Source: Methylobacter sp. (GTDB taxonomy: Bacteria; Pseudomonadota; Gammaproteobacteria; Methylococcales; Methylomonadaceae). Taken from it: DNA of 64,000 bases. Shown piece after piece: positions 54,671-64,000 of this stretch. The notes under the pieces are model-generated. The model saw only the letters and a program-made list of their open reading frames with translations. It ran no database searches and was not told the origin of the DNA. Where the stretch lies: positions 1-64,000 of the forward strand of contig JAURZV010000020.1 of NCBI GenBank assembly GCA_030653175.1. The letters run 5' to 3'. Within the stretch, counting starts at the first letter, position 1. Each line of letters begins with the position of its first letter. The position numbers were made by a program, and so were the translations under genes.

Positions 54671-54852
54671 TGGCCGTACAAAAAAGTAAAGTATCGCGTT
54701 CAAGACGTGGTCAACGTCGTTCACACGACTCGTTAACAGGTAGAACTTTGTCTCAGGATCCAATGACAGGTGAAACCCATATTCGTCACCATGTTACTCC
54801 GGATGGCTTCTTTAAAGGCCGCCAAATCGTAAGCAACGGCGACGAAGATTAA
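54670..54852 (+). CDS. rpmF: 50S ribosomal protein L32
   Basis: A 60-residue basic protein: [20 protein letters not shown], the invariant family opening. Its ATG shares one base with the yceD stop (TAATG). Residues such as the zinc Cys of some L32 forms are absent, so it is the Zn-free type. It precedes plsX as in most gammaproteobacteria. Confidence 0.97.
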   Translation: MAVQKSKVSRSRRGQRRSHDSLTGRTLSQDPMTGETHIRHHVTPDGFFKGRQIVSNGDED

Positions 54853-54884
54853 TAAATCTTTCCACCTTGTAGCATGAATGATAT

Positions 54885-54922
54885 GCCGAAGTTGATCAAA
54901 TCAGGTCAGGTTCGGCTTTTTT
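54885..54922 (+). terminator. Hairpin with T-tract between rpmF and plsX
   Basis: A GCCGAA/TTCGGC stem around a 20-nt loop that contains TTGATCAA, followed by TTTTTT. It could terminate part of the transcripts and reduce fatty-acid gene expression relative to rpmF; it is not long enough to prove attenuation. Confidence 0.6.
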
Positions 54923-54949
54923 ATAATAACTCAGGAGTCATCCGTAAGC

Positions 54950-55978
54950 GTGAGCCTAACAATTTCGATTGATGCAATGGGCGGGGATTACGGTCCTGAA
55001 GTCACCATTCCGGCATCATTGGATTGTTTAAAGAACAATCCAGACTTAAAACTGATCTTAGTGGGCGATGAAGCTGTTCTCAAACCGCAGTTAGCCAAGG
55101 CATTAATTGATTACCAAGATAGACTCACCGTTCAGCATGCATCCCAGTGCGTTGAAATGGATGAATCCCCATCCAAAGCGCTAAAAAATAAAAAAGATTC
55201 GTCAATGCGGGTTGCTATCAACCTGGTTCGTGACGGGCGCGCAGATGCTTGTGTTAGTGCCGGCAATACCGGTGCTTTAATGGCTACTGCCCGTTTTGTG
55301 CTTAAAATGATTCCCGGTATTGATCGGCCCGCCATCATTTCCACATTGCCATCAATTCACGGACATACTCATGTACTTGATCTCGGAGCAAATGTGGATT
55401 GCACTGCGGAGCACCTTTTTCAATTTGCAGTGATGGGCGCCGAGCTGGTTAAAGCGGTTGAAAACATTGATAATCCCAAGGTGGGGCTGTTAAATATCGG
55501 CGAAGAAGACATGAAAGGTAATGAGCAGGTTAAAGCGGCTGCAAAATTACTGGAGAATTCATCATTAAACTACATAGGTTATGTAGAAGGCGATTCTTTA
55601 AATGCGGGCCATATCGAGGTTGATCTGATTGTTGCCGATGGTTTTGTCGGCAATGTCGCGCTCAAATCCATTGAAGGCGCGGCAAAAATGATCGGCACTG
55701 CGTTGAAAGAGGCTTTTGGCAAAAACATTGTCACCAAGTTGGCGGGATTGCTGGCCTATCCGGTACTCAAATCATTTAAAAAACGCATTGATCCGCGCTT
55801 GTATAATGGGGCAAGCTTTTTAGGGTTACGCGGCCTGGTTATTAAAAGCCATGGGGGCGCTGACGTGCTGGCGTTCAAAACGGCCATTCGTCTTGCTGAA
55901 ATTGAAGTCAAAAAAGATGTTATTAGAAAAATAAGCGAGCAAGTCGAAAAAACTTTGGCTCTGAGAGAGAATGCATGA
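54950..55978 (+). CDS. plsX: Phosphate acyltransferase PlsX
   Basis: Makes acyl-phosphate from acyl-ACP for phospholipid synthesis. The 342-residue protein opens [23 protein letters not shown] and has [21 protein letters not shown] and [15 protein letters not shown]. It starts with GTG; AGGAG lies 12 nt upstream. It overlaps fabH by ATGA. Confidence 0.96.
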   Translation: MSLTISIDAMGGDYGPEVTIPASLDCLKNNPDLKLILVGDEAVLKPQLAKALIDYQDRLTVQHASQCVEMDESPSKALKNKKDSSMRVAINLVRDGRADACVSAGNTGALMATARFVLKMIPGIDRPAIISTLPSIHGHTHVLDLGANVDCTAEHLFQFAVMGAELVKAVENIDNPKVGLLNIGEEDMKGNEQVKAAAKLLENSSLNYIGYVEGDSLNAGHIEVDLIVADGFVGNVALKSIEGAAKMIGTALKEAFGKNIVTKLAGLLAYPVLKSFKKRIDPRLYNGASFLGLRGLVIKSHGGADVLAFKTAIRLAEIEVKKDVIRKISEQVEKTLALRENA

Positions 55979-56943
55979 CTCGTTATTCAAGAGTAATCGG
56001 TACCGGTGGTTATCTGCCGGAGGAAGTTCGCACCAATGAACAGATATCACAAACTGTTGATACCTCAGACAGTTGGATTTTTGAGCGAACCGGCATTAAA
56101 AGCCGTCGCATTGCGGGAGCTGATGAAACAGCCTCAAGTATGGCCGAAATTGCTGCAAGACAAGCCATAGACGCCGCAGCTTGTGATCCCGAAGAAATTG
56201 ATTTAATTATTGTTGCGACCGGAACGCCCGATCGTGTTTACCCCAGTACAGGTTGTTTGTTGCAACGGCGCTTGGGTATTAAAAACTGCGTCGCCTTTGA
56301 TGTGCAGGCCGCATGTTCAGGTTCAATTTTTGCCTTGAGCATTGCCGATCAATATATAAAATCGGGCGCAGCCAAGAAGGTTCTTGTTGTAGGTTCTGAA
56401 ATCTGTTCGCGCGTTGTTGACTGGACTGATCGGGGTACTTGCATTTTGTTTGGTGATGGCGCAGGCGCGGCATTGCTGAGCGCCTCGGATGAGGCCGGTA
56501 TTTTATCGACGCATATTCATTCTGATGGGGAATATGAAGATCTGCTGTATTGCCCAAATCCTCAGGCGGCTACCGAGGCGAATAAAGATGAAGCCGGTTA
56601 CATCAACATGCGTGGTAACGAAGTGTTCAAGGTGGCTGTCAACACGCTGGGTCGCATAGTCGATGAAACCTTGGCTGCAAATAACATGCAGCAATCCGAT
56701 GTTGACTGGTTGGTTCCTCATCAGGCGAACACGCGGATAATTGCGGCGACAGCAAAAAAATTAAAAATGTCCATGGATCATGTTATTTTGACCCTTGAAA
56801 ATCAGGGCAATACCTCATCCGCATCGGTGCTGCTCGCCCTCAATGAAGGCGTTCGGGACGGTCGTATTCAGCGCGGACAAGTGGTTTTGCTTGAAGCGTT
56901 TGGGGCAGGATTCACTTGGGGTTCTGCATTAATTAAATACTAA
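55975..56943 (+). CDS. fabH: 3-oxoacyl-ACP synthase III
   Basis: Starts fatty-acid synthesis by condensing acetyl-CoA with malonyl-ACP. In the 322-residue protein the nucleophile is Cys114 ([12 protein letters not shown]), with the His in [11 protein letters not shown] and the Asn in [12 protein letters not shown]. Standard length. Coupled to plsX by a 4-nt overlap. Confidence 0.97.
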   Translation: MTRYSRVIGTGGYLPEEVRTNEQISQTVDTSDSWIFERTGIKSRRIAGADETASSMAEIAARQAIDAAACDPEEIDLIIVATGTPDRVYPSTGCLLQRRLGIKNCVAFDVQAACSGSIFALSIADQYIKSGAAKKVLVVGSEICSRVVDWTDRGTCILFGDGAGAALLSASDEAGILSTHIHSDGEYEDLLYCPNPQAATEANKDEAGYINMRGNEVFKVAVNTLGRIVDETLAANNMQQSDVDWLVPHQANTRIIAATAKKLKMSMDHVILTLENQGNTSSASVLLALNEGVRDGRIQRGQVVLLEAFGAGFTWGSALIKY

Positions 56944-56955
56944 AAGCGTATTGAC

Positions 56956-57906
56956 ATGAATAACCAAATTTATAACTTAGCTTTTGTTTTCCCCGGTCAG
57001 GGTTCGCAATCTGTCGGTATGTTAACTGATTTGGCTGCCAGGTATCCTGAGGTAAAACATACTTTTGAACGGGCATCCGATGCGCTGGGCAAAGATTTAT
57101 GGTCTATTGTCGCAGAAGGCCCGGAAGAAGAGCTTAATCAAACGCATAATACACAACCTGCAATGCTGGCCGCCGGTGTGGCCGTTTGGGAGGTTTGGTG
57201 TAAACACAGTAATATTCGTCCGGCATGGATGGCAGGACACAGTCTGGGCGAATATACTGCCTTGGTTTGTTCTGATGCCATGTCGTTTGAAGACGGCATA
57301 AAACTGGTTGCAGCAAGAGGGCGACTGATGCAGGAAGCTGTGCCTCCCGGCGTCGGCGCAATGGCGGCAATTTTGGGTCTTGAGGATCATCACGTCGTTA
57401 AGGTTTGTGCTGATGCGGCTGAGAACGAAATAGTTTCAGCAGTCAACTTCAATTCGCCGGGGCAGGTGGTCATTGCGGGTAACGTTGCTGCCGTTGAAAG
57501 AGCAATGCTTGCGGCAAAAGCAGCGGGCGCCAAACGAGCTGTACTGTTGCCGGTCAGTGTTCCTTCGCATTGTGCATTAATGGAGCCTGCGGCCAAAAAG
57601 CTGGATGAACAATTGCAGCGCACTGTAATTGATACGCCAAAAATGACGCTGATTCATAACGTAGATGTTGCATCGCACAGCGCCCCCGAAGTCATCCGTA
57701 ACGCATTAAAAGAACAACTCTATAAGCCGGTGCGCTGGGCCGACAGTATCAAGTTTATGCATGATCAGGGCGTTACCTGTTTTGTTGAATGCGGTCCGGG
57801 CAAGGTGTTAATCGGGCTGAACAAGCGCATCGCCAAGGATGCCGAACAACTATCTATTTATGATCCGGAAACATTAAATAAAGTATTGGAGCAACTCAAT
57901 GGTTAA
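56956..57906 (+). CDS. fabD: Malonyl-CoA:ACP transacylase
   Basis: Transfers malonyl from CoA to acyl carrier protein. The 316-residue protein has the nucleophilic elbow GHSLGEYTALV (Ser96), the opening FVFPGQGSQSVGML, and an Arg in AARGRLMQEA for the malonyl carboxylate. It overlaps fabG by 8 nt. Confidence 0.97.
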   Translation: MNNQIYNLAFVFPGQGSQSVGMLTDLAARYPEVKHTFERASDALGKDLWSIVAEGPEEELNQTHNTQPAMLAAGVAVWEVWCKHSNIRPAWMAGHSLGEYTALVCSDAMSFEDGIKLVAARGRLMQEAVPPGVGAMAAILGLEDHHVVKVCADAAENEIVSAVNFNSPGQVVIAGNVAAVERAMLAAKAAGAKRAVLLPVSVPSHCALMEPAAKKLDEQLQRTVIDTPKMTLIHNVDVASHSAPEVIRNALKEQLYKPVRWADSIKFMHDQGVTCFVECGPGKVLIGLNKRIAKDAEQLSIYDPETLNKVLEQLNG

Positions 57907-58627
57907 ACAAGTAGCTTTAGTAACGGGCGCCAGTCGCGGCATCGGTCGGGCAATCGCAGAAAGGTTGGCTCAGGATGGCTTTTTTGTTATCGGCACCGCT
58001 ACCACAGATAATGGTGCTGATTCAATTTCCACCTATCTGGGCGAACATGGCAAGGGCTTAAAGCTTGATGTCGCCAATCCGGAATCTGTTGCCGAAGTCA
58101 TCAAAATGGTTAATGACGAGTTTGGAGCGCCGACCGTACTGGTTAATAATGCCGGTATTACCCGTGATAATTTGTTGATGCGCATGAAGGACGAAGAGTG
58201 GGATGATATTATCAACACCAACCTGACTTCGGTTTTTCGTATGAGCAAAGCAGTACTGCGCGGCATGATGAAAGCCAAAACAGGTCGTATTATCAATATT
58301 TCATCTGTAGTAGGTGCGACCGGTAATGCAGGGCAGGCAAATTACGCTGCAGCAAAAGCCGGAATGGTTGGATTTGCCAAATCCATGGCCAAAGAAGTGG
58401 GTTCGCGCAATATCACCATCAACACAGTGTCTCCTGGGTTTATTGATACTGATATGACAAAGGAATTGGGTGATGATATTAAAAATGCCTTGCTGTTATC
58501 TATTCCCCTGTCTCGTTTGGGTAAGGCGGAAGAAATCGCACATACGGTTTCATTTCTGGCTTCTGATGGCGCAGCCTATATCACTGGTGAAAATATTCAT
58601 GTAAATGGCGGTATGTTCATGCCGTAA
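57899..58627 (+). CDS. fabG: 3-oxoacyl-ACP reductase
   Basis: A 242-residue NADPH-dependent short-chain reductase for the first reduction of elongation. It has TGASRGIGRAIAERL, NNAG, and the Ser-Tyr-Lys triad (ISSVVG, YAAAKAG). The chromosomal place between fabD and acpP makes the biosynthetic assignment firm. Confidence 0.97.
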   Translation: MVKQVALVTGASRGIGRAIAERLAQDGFFVIGTATTDNGADSISTYLGEHGKGLKLDVANPESVAEVIKMVNDEFGAPTVLVNNAGITRDNLLMRMKDEEWDDIINTNLTSVFRMSKAVLRGMMKAKTGRIINISSVVGATGNAGQANYAAAKAGMVGFAKSMAKEVGSRNITINTVSPGFIDTDMTKELGDDIKNALLLSIPLSRLGKAEEIAHTVSFLASDGAAYITGENIHVNGGMFMP

Positions 58628-58667
58628 GAGGTGTTGCCTATAGGCCGTATCAGTATATGCCTTAATA

Positions 58668-58697
58668 TTGTGACATTGTCTCAATATAAAGTATAAT
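58668..58697 (+). promoter_or_regulatory. Candidate promoter for acpP
   Basis: TTGTGA at 58668-58673 and a perfect TATAAT at 58692-58697 are 18 bp apart. A leader of about 110 nt follows, with a hairpin CCGTCTGGAA...TTCCGGAGACGG at 58705-58727. This would give acpP its own strong expression, as expected for the most abundant protein of the operon. Confidence 0.6.
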
Positions 58698-58810
58698 TCC
58701 CCCGCCGTCTGGAATTTCCGGAGACGGGATTTCAAATAAAATTAATAACAATACTATTGTAGATCTCAGATTAGACGCTGGGAAACTTACATTGTTTGAG
58801 GACAATAATT

Positions 58811-59041
58811 ATGAGTAACATTGAAGAACGAGTAAAAAAGATTGTTGCAGAACAATTGGGTGTTAAAGAAGATATCGCGACCGATGCTTCATTCGTAGAT
58901 GATCTTGGTGCTGATTCTCTTGATACAGTCGAACTCGTCATGGCTCTTGAAGAAGAATTCGAATGCGAAATTCCAGACGATGAAGCTGAAAAAATAACAA
59001 CTGTTCAGCAAGCTATCGATTACGTAGTAAAAAACGCTTAA
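58811..59041 (+). CDS. acpP: Acyl carrier protein
   Basis: A 76-residue acidic four-helix carrier whose phosphopantetheine Ser is S36 in [15 protein letters not shown] 58811 ([12 protein letters not shown]) is preceded by GAGGA at 8-9 nt; a TTG in the same frame at 58796 is rejected. It carries growing acyl chains between Fab enzymes in the cytoplasm. Confidence 0.98.
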   Translation: MSNIEERVKKIVAEQLGVKEDIATDASFVDDLGADSLDTVELVMALEEEFECEIPDDEAEKITTVQQAIDYVVKNA

Positions 59042-59057
59042 AACTGATTTTTTAGTT

Positions 59058-59140
59058 GTGTAGGATGGGTTTCACTGCGTTCTACCCATCCTGCATGACT
59101 TTGATTGTCGTGCTACGTAGCACTTCCGACGACCTACATA
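59058..59140. repeat. Two adjacent palindromes between acpP and fabF
   Basis: First TGTAGGATGGGTTTCACTG with CTACCCATCCTGCA (59058-59095), a short version of the GTAGGATGGGTAG family. Then a second hairpin around GTGCTACGTAGCAC (59111-59124). The transcript of acpP-fabF would carry both. Confidence 0.75.
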
Positions 59141-59183
59141 ACTAACCCTTTATTCCCGCCTTTCATTCTTACGGTAAATCACA

Positions 59184-60428
59184 TTGAGCAAACGTCGAGT
59201 TGTAATAACTGGATTAGGCGCAATCACGCCTTTAGCTAACACGGTCTCAGAAACATGGGACGGTATTATTAACGGTAAAAGCGGCATAGGCCCAATTGAT
59301 TCCTTCGATATTTCTTCTTTTGCCACCACCTTTGGCGGCGTTATAAGAAATTTTGATATTAGTCAGTATATTCCCGAAAAAGATGCCAAACGCATGGATG
59401 GATTTATCCATTACGGTATTGCAGCGGGCTGTCAGGCGATTGAAGATTCAGGTATTGAAGTAACCGAAGCTAATGCCGAACGTATCGGCGTTGCTATCGG
59501 GTCGGGTATCGGCGGCATTACCGGTATTGAAGAATGTTATGCCGTTTACGATAAGAGTGGCCCACGACGTATCTCGCCATTTTTTGTCCCCGGCAACATC
59601 ATTAATATGATTTCAGGCAACCTTTCAATCAAATACGGATTAAAAGGTCCGAATTTTGCCATTGTTACAGCCTGTTCTACGGGTACGCATAACATTGGCG
59701 ATGCAGCACGTTTAATTAAATATGGCGATGCTGATGTAATGATTGCGGGTGGCGCTGAGCGTTGCACGACATCACCGACAGCGATGGGCGGCTTTGCTTC
59801 GGCAAAAGCCTTGTCCCGCCGCAATGATGATCCGCAAGCCGCCAGTCGTCCCTGGGATAAAGATCGTGACGGTTTTGTGTTAAGCGATGGCGCCGGTGTT
59901 GTGGTTCTTGAAGAACTGGAACATGCTAAAGCGCGAGGCGCAAAAATTTATGCTGAATTGGTAGGCTATGGCATGAGCGGTGACGCTTATCACATGACTA
60001 CGCCTTCAATCGGTGGTGAAGGCGCTGCGCGTTGCATGAAAAATGCCCTGCGTGATGCCGGATTAAATGCCGATGCTGTCGATTACATCAATGCGCATGG
60101 CACATCAACACCGGCCGGCGATGTGGGCGAAACTCAGGCGATGAAAGCCGCATTGGGCGACCATGCCTATAAAGTTGCGGTCAGCTCGACAAAGTCCATG
60201 ATTGGCCATTTATTAGGTGCTGCGGGCGGTATTGAAGCAGTGCTGACCGTATTAAGCATCAAAAATCAAATCGCTCCACCGACCATCAATCTGGAAAATC
60301 AAGATCCGGAATGTGATTTGGATTTTGTACCGAATATCGCAAGAAATATGAAGATTGATGTAGCCATGTCCAATTCCTTTGGTTTTGGCGGAACTAATGG
60401 CTCATTAGTTTTTAAACGGTATGAGTAA
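59184..60428 (+). CDS. fabF: 3-oxoacyl-ACP synthase II
   Basis: An elongating condensing enzyme. The 414-residue protein has nucleophile Cys164 ([14 protein letters not shown]) and the His pair in [13 protein letters not shown] and [14 protein letters not shown]. The start is TTG 59184 ([12 protein letters not shown]); no ATG fits the N-terminus. Located after acpP as in E. coli. Confidence 0.96.
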   Translation: MSKRRVVITGLGAITPLANTVSETWDGIINGKSGIGPIDSFDISSFATTFGGVIRNFDISQYIPEKDAKRMDGFIHYGIAAGCQAIEDSGIEVTEANAERIGVAIGSGIGGITGIEECYAVYDKSGPRRISPFFVPGNIINMISGNLSIKYGLKGPNFAIVTACSTGTHNIGDAARLIKYGDADVMIAGGAERCTTSPTAMGGFASAKALSRRNDDPQAASRPWDKDRDGFVLSDGAGVVVLEELEHAKARGAKIYAELVGYGMSGDAYHMTTPSIGGEGAARCMKNALRDAGLNADAVDYINAHGTSTPAGDVGETQAMKAALGDHAYKVAVSSTKSMIGHLLGAAGGIEAVLTVLSIKNQIAPPTINLENQDPECDLDFVPNIARNMKIDVAMSNSFGFGGTNGSLVFKRYE

Positions 60429-60433
60429 TTAGT

Positions 60434-60463
60434 GGTAGGGTGGGCAGTGCTTTTCTGCCCGCC
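60434..60463. repeat. GGTGGGCAG palindrome between fabF and pabC
   Basis: GTAGGGTGGGCAGTGC with the inverted TTTTCTGCCCGCC. Spans most of the 56-bp gap; it leaves little room for a promoter, so pabC is probably transcribed with fabF. Confidence 0.75.
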
Positions 60464-60484
60464 ATTTGCCTATCAGGCTAAAAA

Positions 60485-61336
60485 ATGATTCTCATCAATG
60501 GTGAAAGCAAGGAGCATATCGAAATAGCTGATCGCGGTTTTCAATACGGCGATGGATTATTCGAAACCATTGAAGTTAGAGACGGACATGCTGTTTTTCT
60601 CGAACGCCATTTGGAACGGTTAAACTCAGGCTGTCAACGGCTTTACATTCCTTTTCCAGGTGCAGAATTACTAAGTTTTGAAGCTGGAGAGCTTTGTCGC
60701 CGATGGGTCAGCGATACGCACTCCGTTCGAGCTGTGCTTAAAATTATAGTCACGCGCGGCTCAGGTGGGCGAGGTTATCGCCAACCGGATGTCATTCAGC
60801 CTACTCGCGTATTAAGTCTCCATCCCTATCCTGACTACCCGGAAATATACTCGGAGCAGGGCATAGTCGCCCGTTTTTGCGTTACCCGTTTAGGTTTGAA
60901 TTCCACCTTGGCAGGTATTAAACACCTGAACAGGCTTGAACAGGTTATGGCGAGAGCTGAATGGAATGACCCCGCCATTCAGGAAGGGCTTATGCTCGAT
61001 GTCAATGACCATGTTATTGAAGGAACAATGACTAATCTGTTCTACATTAAAAATAAGTGCCTTTATACGGCAGTGCTGGCTCAATCAGGCGTTGCCGGTA
61101 TTATGCGCGGCATTATAATGACGATTTCAGTTGACCATGGCTTTCCGGTAATTGAACATGCATTTACGAAAGATGAGTTGCTATCGGCTAATGAAGTATT
61201 CGTCTGTAATTCAATTATTGGCATCTGGCCCATCAAGCAAATCGAAACCACGCGCTTTTCAGTCGGTCCGATAACCAAGAGTATTCAAAGCCGGCTGGAC
61301 AGGGTTATCAATAGGGAGCTTAACAGTGAACAATAA
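60485..61336 (+). CDS. pabC: Aminodeoxychorismate lyase
   Basis: Releases 4-aminobenzoate and pyruvate from aminodeoxychorismate for folate. A 283-residue class IV PLP protein: DRGFQYGDGLFETIEV opening, PLP Lys in GIKHLNRLEQV (about residue 148), and EGTMTNLFYIKN. Context between fabF and mltG supports PabC over branched-chain aminotransferases. It overlaps mltG by 11 nt. Confidence 0.95.
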   Translation: MILINGESKEHIEIADRGFQYGDGLFETIEVRDGHAVFLERHLERLNSGCQRLYIPFPGAELLSFEAGELCRRWVSDTHSVRAVLKIIVTRGSGGRGYRQPDVIQPTRVLSLHPYPDYPEIYSEQGIVARFCVTRLGLNSTLAGIKHLNRLEQVMARAEWNDPAIQEGLMLDVNDHVIEGTMTNLFYIKNKCLYTAVLAQSGVAGIMRGIIMTISVDHGFPVIEHAFTKDELLSANEVFVCNSIIGIWPIKQIETTRFSVGPITKSIQSRLDRVINRELNSEQ

Positions 61337-62324
61337 AATCATTGGCTTTACCTTGTTGATCTTAAGTTTTACAGGCGGCTGGATGTGGATGGACTACCAA
61401 AGTGCGTTACATCATCCTGCGCTGGTCGATAGAACTGTTTATATGGAAATTGAAAAAGGCGACTCGCTTGACCGCATTAGCGATAAGCTCGTTGCTCAAA
61501 AACTGGCTGTTAAACCCTTCTGGTTTAAAGTTATCGCCTTTCAGGACAATGCACTCAAAAAACTTAAAACAGGGGAGTACGAATTAACTTCCGGCTTAAC
61601 TATACCCCAAATATTAGCATTATTCGTGCAGGGAAAAACCAAGCAGCACGCCATTACTTTTCCGGAAGGCTGGAGCTTTAAGGAAATGCTGCATGAAATT
61701 GAGAAAAATTCCAATCTTGAGCATACTTTAAACGGTATCGATTTTGGAAGCGTAATGGCCAAATTCAAGTCTGATATGCAGTCGCCTGAAGGTTTGTTTT
61801 TTCCTGACACCTATTTTTTTGAAAAGCATACATCCGATGTGTCTTTATTAAAAAGAGCCTACGACAAAATGCAGCTGGTATTGCAACAGGAATGGCTTAA
61901 TAAAGCGGAAGGCCTGCCGTTTAAAACGCCTTATGAAGCCCTGATTCTTGCTTCGATTGTAGAAAAAGAAACCGGATCAGCCGCCGAAAGACCCTTAATA
62001 GCCGGCGTGTTTATCCGCAGGCTGGAACAGAATATGTTGTTGCAAACCGATCCTACCGTTATTTACGGGATGGGCGAAAGTTATCAGGGTGATATTAAAT
62101 CCAAAGATTTAACCACAGTCACACCGTACAATACTTATGTCATTAACGGCTTGCCGCCAACGCCGATTGCCATGCCGGGACGCGATGCGCTTTATGCCGT
62201 CCTGCATCCCGATAAGAGCGACAGCCTTTATTTTGTAGCTCGTGGTGATGGAACGCATGTATTTTCAGCGACCTTAAAAGACCACAATTTAGCCGTTGAC
62301 AGCTTTCAAAGGAACAAGAAATGA
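61326..62324 (+). CDS. mltG: Endolytic murein transglycosylase MltG
   Basis: Cleaves nascent glycan strands near the inner membrane. The 332-residue protein has an N-terminal membrane anchor (about 5-24), a LysM-like region, and a YceG catalytic domain with Glu214 in LILASIVEKETG, the position equal to E. coli E218. The start is GTG 61326. It overlaps tmk by ATGA. Confidence 0.95.
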   Translation: MNNKIIGFTLLILSFTGGWMWMDYQSALHHPALVDRTVYMEIEKGDSLDRISDKLVAQKLAVKPFWFKVIAFQDNALKKLKTGEYELTSGLTIPQILALFVQGKTKQHAITFPEGWSFKEMLHEIEKNSNLEHTLNGIDFGSVMAKFKSDMQSPEGLFFPDTYFFEKHTSDVSLLKRAYDKMQLVLQQEWLNKAEGLPFKTPYEALILASIVEKETGSAAERPLIAGVFIRRLEQNMLLQTDPTVIYGMGESYQGDIKSKDLTTVTPYNTYVINGLPPTPIAMPGRDALYAVLHPDKSDSLYFVARGDGTHVFSATLKDHNLAVDSFQRNKK

Positions 62325-62992
62325 TCCGAGGTAAGTTTATTACACTGGAAGGCTGTGAAGGGGTAGGCAAGACCACCAATCTGGCTTTTATAAAAGACTA
62401 CTTGGAGCAACATAACATTTCTGTTGTTGTCACGCGCGAACCCGGCGGCACCAAGCTTGCCGAAAAAATACGTCAATTATTGCTGGACAACAAAAGCGAG
62501 ACCATTTCAGAACAAACAGAATTATTGATGATGTTCGCGGCAAGATCCCAGCATATCAAACACGTTATTGAACCGGCTTTGGCACAAGGAAAATGGGTGC
62601 TTTGCGATCGGTTTACCGATGCGACATACGCCTATCAGGGCGGCGGCCGAAACATGAAAATCAGCACCATAAAATGGCTGGAAAACCTGGTGCAAGGCAC
62701 ATTAAGACCTGATTTAACCCTGTTATTGGATGCACCGATTGAAATAGGCATAGCGCGGGTCAGAGCGCGCGGAGCTCTTGATCGTTTTGAATTAGAAAAA
62801 ATCAGTTTTTTCGAAAACGTCAGGCGGGCTTATTTATTGCAAGCCGAGTTATACCCCGAGCGCATCAAGCTAATAAAAGCCAACCAACCGTTAATCGATG
62901 TGCAAAGAGCCATTACCGATGTCATTCGTGTTTTACTCGGTTTGTGCGCCCTGAATTGCCCTACGTCCTTCAGGCATGGCATCGTGAAATGA
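62321..62992 (+). CDS. tmk: Thymidylate kinase
   Basis: Phosphorylates dTMP to dTDP. The 223-residue protein has the P-loop EGCEGVGKTTNLAF (about residues 9-22), DRFTDATYAYQGGGR and a LID segment RARGALDRFE. It has about ten more C-terminal residues (GLCALNCPTSFRHGIVK) than typical, so the end may have been altered. Its stop overlaps the holB start (ATGA). Confidence 0.95.
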   Translation: MIRGKFITLEGCEGVGKTTNLAFIKDYLEQHNISVVVTREPGGTKLAEKIRQLLLDNKSETISEQTELLMMFAARSQHIKHVIEPALAQGKWVLCDRFTDATYAYQGGGRNMKISTIKWLENLVQGTLRPDLTLLLDAPIEIGIARVRARGALDRFELEKISFFENVRRAYLLQAELYPERIKLIKANQPLIDVQRAITDVIRVLLGLCALNCPTSFRHGIVK

Positions 62993-64000
62993 CTGTGCCA
63001 AACAGATTATTGCCCTGGCAACAGCATCAGTGGGAGCATCTGTGCAGTTATATTGCGCAGAAACGCATTCCCCAAGCGTTACTCATTACCGGCAATAAAG
63101 GACTGGGAAAACAGCAGCTGGCCAATCAGTTCGCCGTTGCTCTGCTTTGTGCAACACCGCAGGCCAACGGTATGGCTTGCGGTATTTGCAGTAGCTGTTT
63201 GCTGGTTAATGCCGAAACTCACCCCGATTTTATTCAGATACAGCCCGAGGAACTCGGCAAAGGCATTGGTATCGGACAGATACGCAGCCTGATTACCCGG
63301 TTAACCTTAAAGCCCCAGTTTGAGACTTACCGCGTTGTTATCGTCAATCCAGCCGACAAGATGAATAATGCTGCGGCTAATGCATTCTTAAAATGCCTGG
63401 AAGAACCGACCGAGCGCACCGTCATCATCTTAATCACCGAAAAACCGGCCAAATTGCCCGCGACTATCATCAGCCGCTGCCAGAAACTGGCGGTAGTCTC
63501 ACCGGACAAAGAAACTGTAGTTGATTGGCTGGCCAAGGCATTGCAGGGCAAATCCCCCCTAGCCCCCCTTTTGCAAAGGGGGGATTTACTTTGCAATGTC
63601 TCTTTAGCGCAGGGTGCGCCTTTACTGGCACTGGATTATGCCAATGATGAGACATTAACGTTGCGTAATGAATGTTTCAATGCATGGATGGCAATAGCAA
63701 AACAGCTTAAATCCCCGGTCATTATTGCCGAAGACTGGCATAAGCTACCCGCATCGCCGTTAATATTCTGGATTACATCCTGGATTATCGATTTGATTAA
63801 GTGTTTTTATCACACCAAGGTCGAAAATTTATATAACCCGGACTTAAATGAGCAGTTGCAAGAACTATCCCAACAACTAGAATTAAAAGGACTTTATAAG
63901 TTGTATGATCTATTATTGGCAGGTCGGCAACGACTGGATACTCAAATAAACAAGCAGTTATTGTTTGAAGAAATTCTAATACAATGGCACGAACTTAACC
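62989..64000 (+). CDS. holB: DNA polymerase III delta' subunit (partial, runs off the end)
   Basis: Part of the clamp loader. The frame is open from ATG 62989 to the window end (337 residues). It has the P-loop-like GNKGLGKQQLA (lacking normal ATP binding, as in delta'), a zinc motif with CATPQANGMACGICSSC and the sensor segment NAAANAFLKCLEEPTERTVIILIT. Residues about 188-199 (KSPLAPLLQRGD) are encoded by a dispersed palindrome in the collar region. Only the extreme C-terminus is missing. Confidence 0.93.
   Translation, partial: MTVPNRLLPWQQHQWEHLCSYIAQKRIPQALLITGNKGLGKQQLANQFAVALLCATPQANGMACGICSSCLLVNAETHPDFIQIQPEELGKGIGIGQIRSLITRLTLKPQFETYRVVIVNPADKMNNAAANAFLKCLEEPTERTVIILITEKPAKLPATIISRCQKLAVVSPDKETVVDWLAKALQGKSPLAPLLQRGDLLCNVSLAQGAPLLALDYANDETLTLRNECFNAWMAIAKQLKSPVIIAEDWHKLPASPLIFWITSWIIDLIKCFYHTKVENLYNPDLNEQLQELSQQLELKGLYKLYDLLLAGRQRLDTQINKQLLFEEILIQWHELN
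63551..63586. repeat. CCCCCCTTTTGCAAAGGGGGG palindrome in frame in holB
   Basis: AATCCCCCCTAGCCCCCCTT meets TTGCAAAGGGGGGATTT. Translated without stop in the holB frame as about 12 residues. It is the same family as the one in accD (15080-15134). Confidence 0.88.

Overview
This is chromosomal DNA of a gammaproteobacterium. Gene orders nrdR-ribD-ribE-ribBX-ribH-nusB-thiL-pgpA, truA-trpFBA-accD-folC-dedD-cvpA-purF-metZ and yceD-rpmF-plsX-fabHDG-acpP-fabF-pabC-mltG-tmk-holB are typical of that class. The membrane pyrophosphatase, the di-haem peroxidase, the RibBX-type riboflavin enzyme, the small coiled-coil DUF1640-type protein and the very heavy load of short palindromic repeats suggest a methanotroph of the Methylococcales. 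No methane-oxidation gene lies in the window, so that placement is inference.

Layout. 1-6603: a type I secretion locus (end of an RTX protein, HlyD adaptor, HlyB-type ABC exporter, TolC-type outer membrane protein). It looks richer in GC than the rest and is damaged by insertions at the exporter start. 6802-10302: DUF1318 lipoprotein, rlmD, an L,D-transpeptidase-like protein and truA. 10476-20860: DUF2231 membrane protein, then trpF-trpB-trpA-accD-folC-dedD-cvpA-purF-metZ. 21090-22034 (minus): grxC and a class II aldolase-type protein. 22244-28331: the nrdR/riboflavin/nusB/thiL/pgpA run. 28328-35991: a signalling block made of a multi-PAS SpoIIE phosphatase, a GGDEF-EAL protein, an HDOD protein, a histone-deacetylase-family protein and a response regulator. 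Several of its catalytic or phospho-acceptor sites are degenerate. 36528-42979: LDH/MDH-family dehydrogenase, prfC, a broken toxin-antitoxin pair, a frameshifted DUF1640-type gene, argA and a CpdA-type phosphodiesterase. 43024-49651: YadGH-type ABC transporter, ppx, two unknown proteins and a cytochrome c peroxidase. 49767-53998: hppA, then lemA and two TPM-domain genes. 54119-64000: the fatty-acid operon running into mltG, tmk and holB, which leaves the window.

The main unexplained structure is the population of dispersed palindromes. At least five related sets occur: GTAGGGGCGA...TCGCCCCTAC; GTAGGATGGGTAG...CTACCCATCCTAC; CACGAAGACACGAAG and its inverse; CCCCCTTT...AAAGGGGG; and GTCCTGAGCNNAGTCGAAGG. 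They fill many gaps, are nested in one another, supply the stop codons of trpA and ribD, and lie in frame inside five genes (exporter, accD, the PAS phosphatase twice, yceD, holB), where they encode short extra peptides. One 101-bp element at the exporter start has 18-bp terminal inverted repeats and an 11-bp target duplication. A second repeat-related event has fused a PIN toxin to the tail of an IS110-family transposase. I saw no tRNA, rRNA, CRISPR array or FMN riboswitch.
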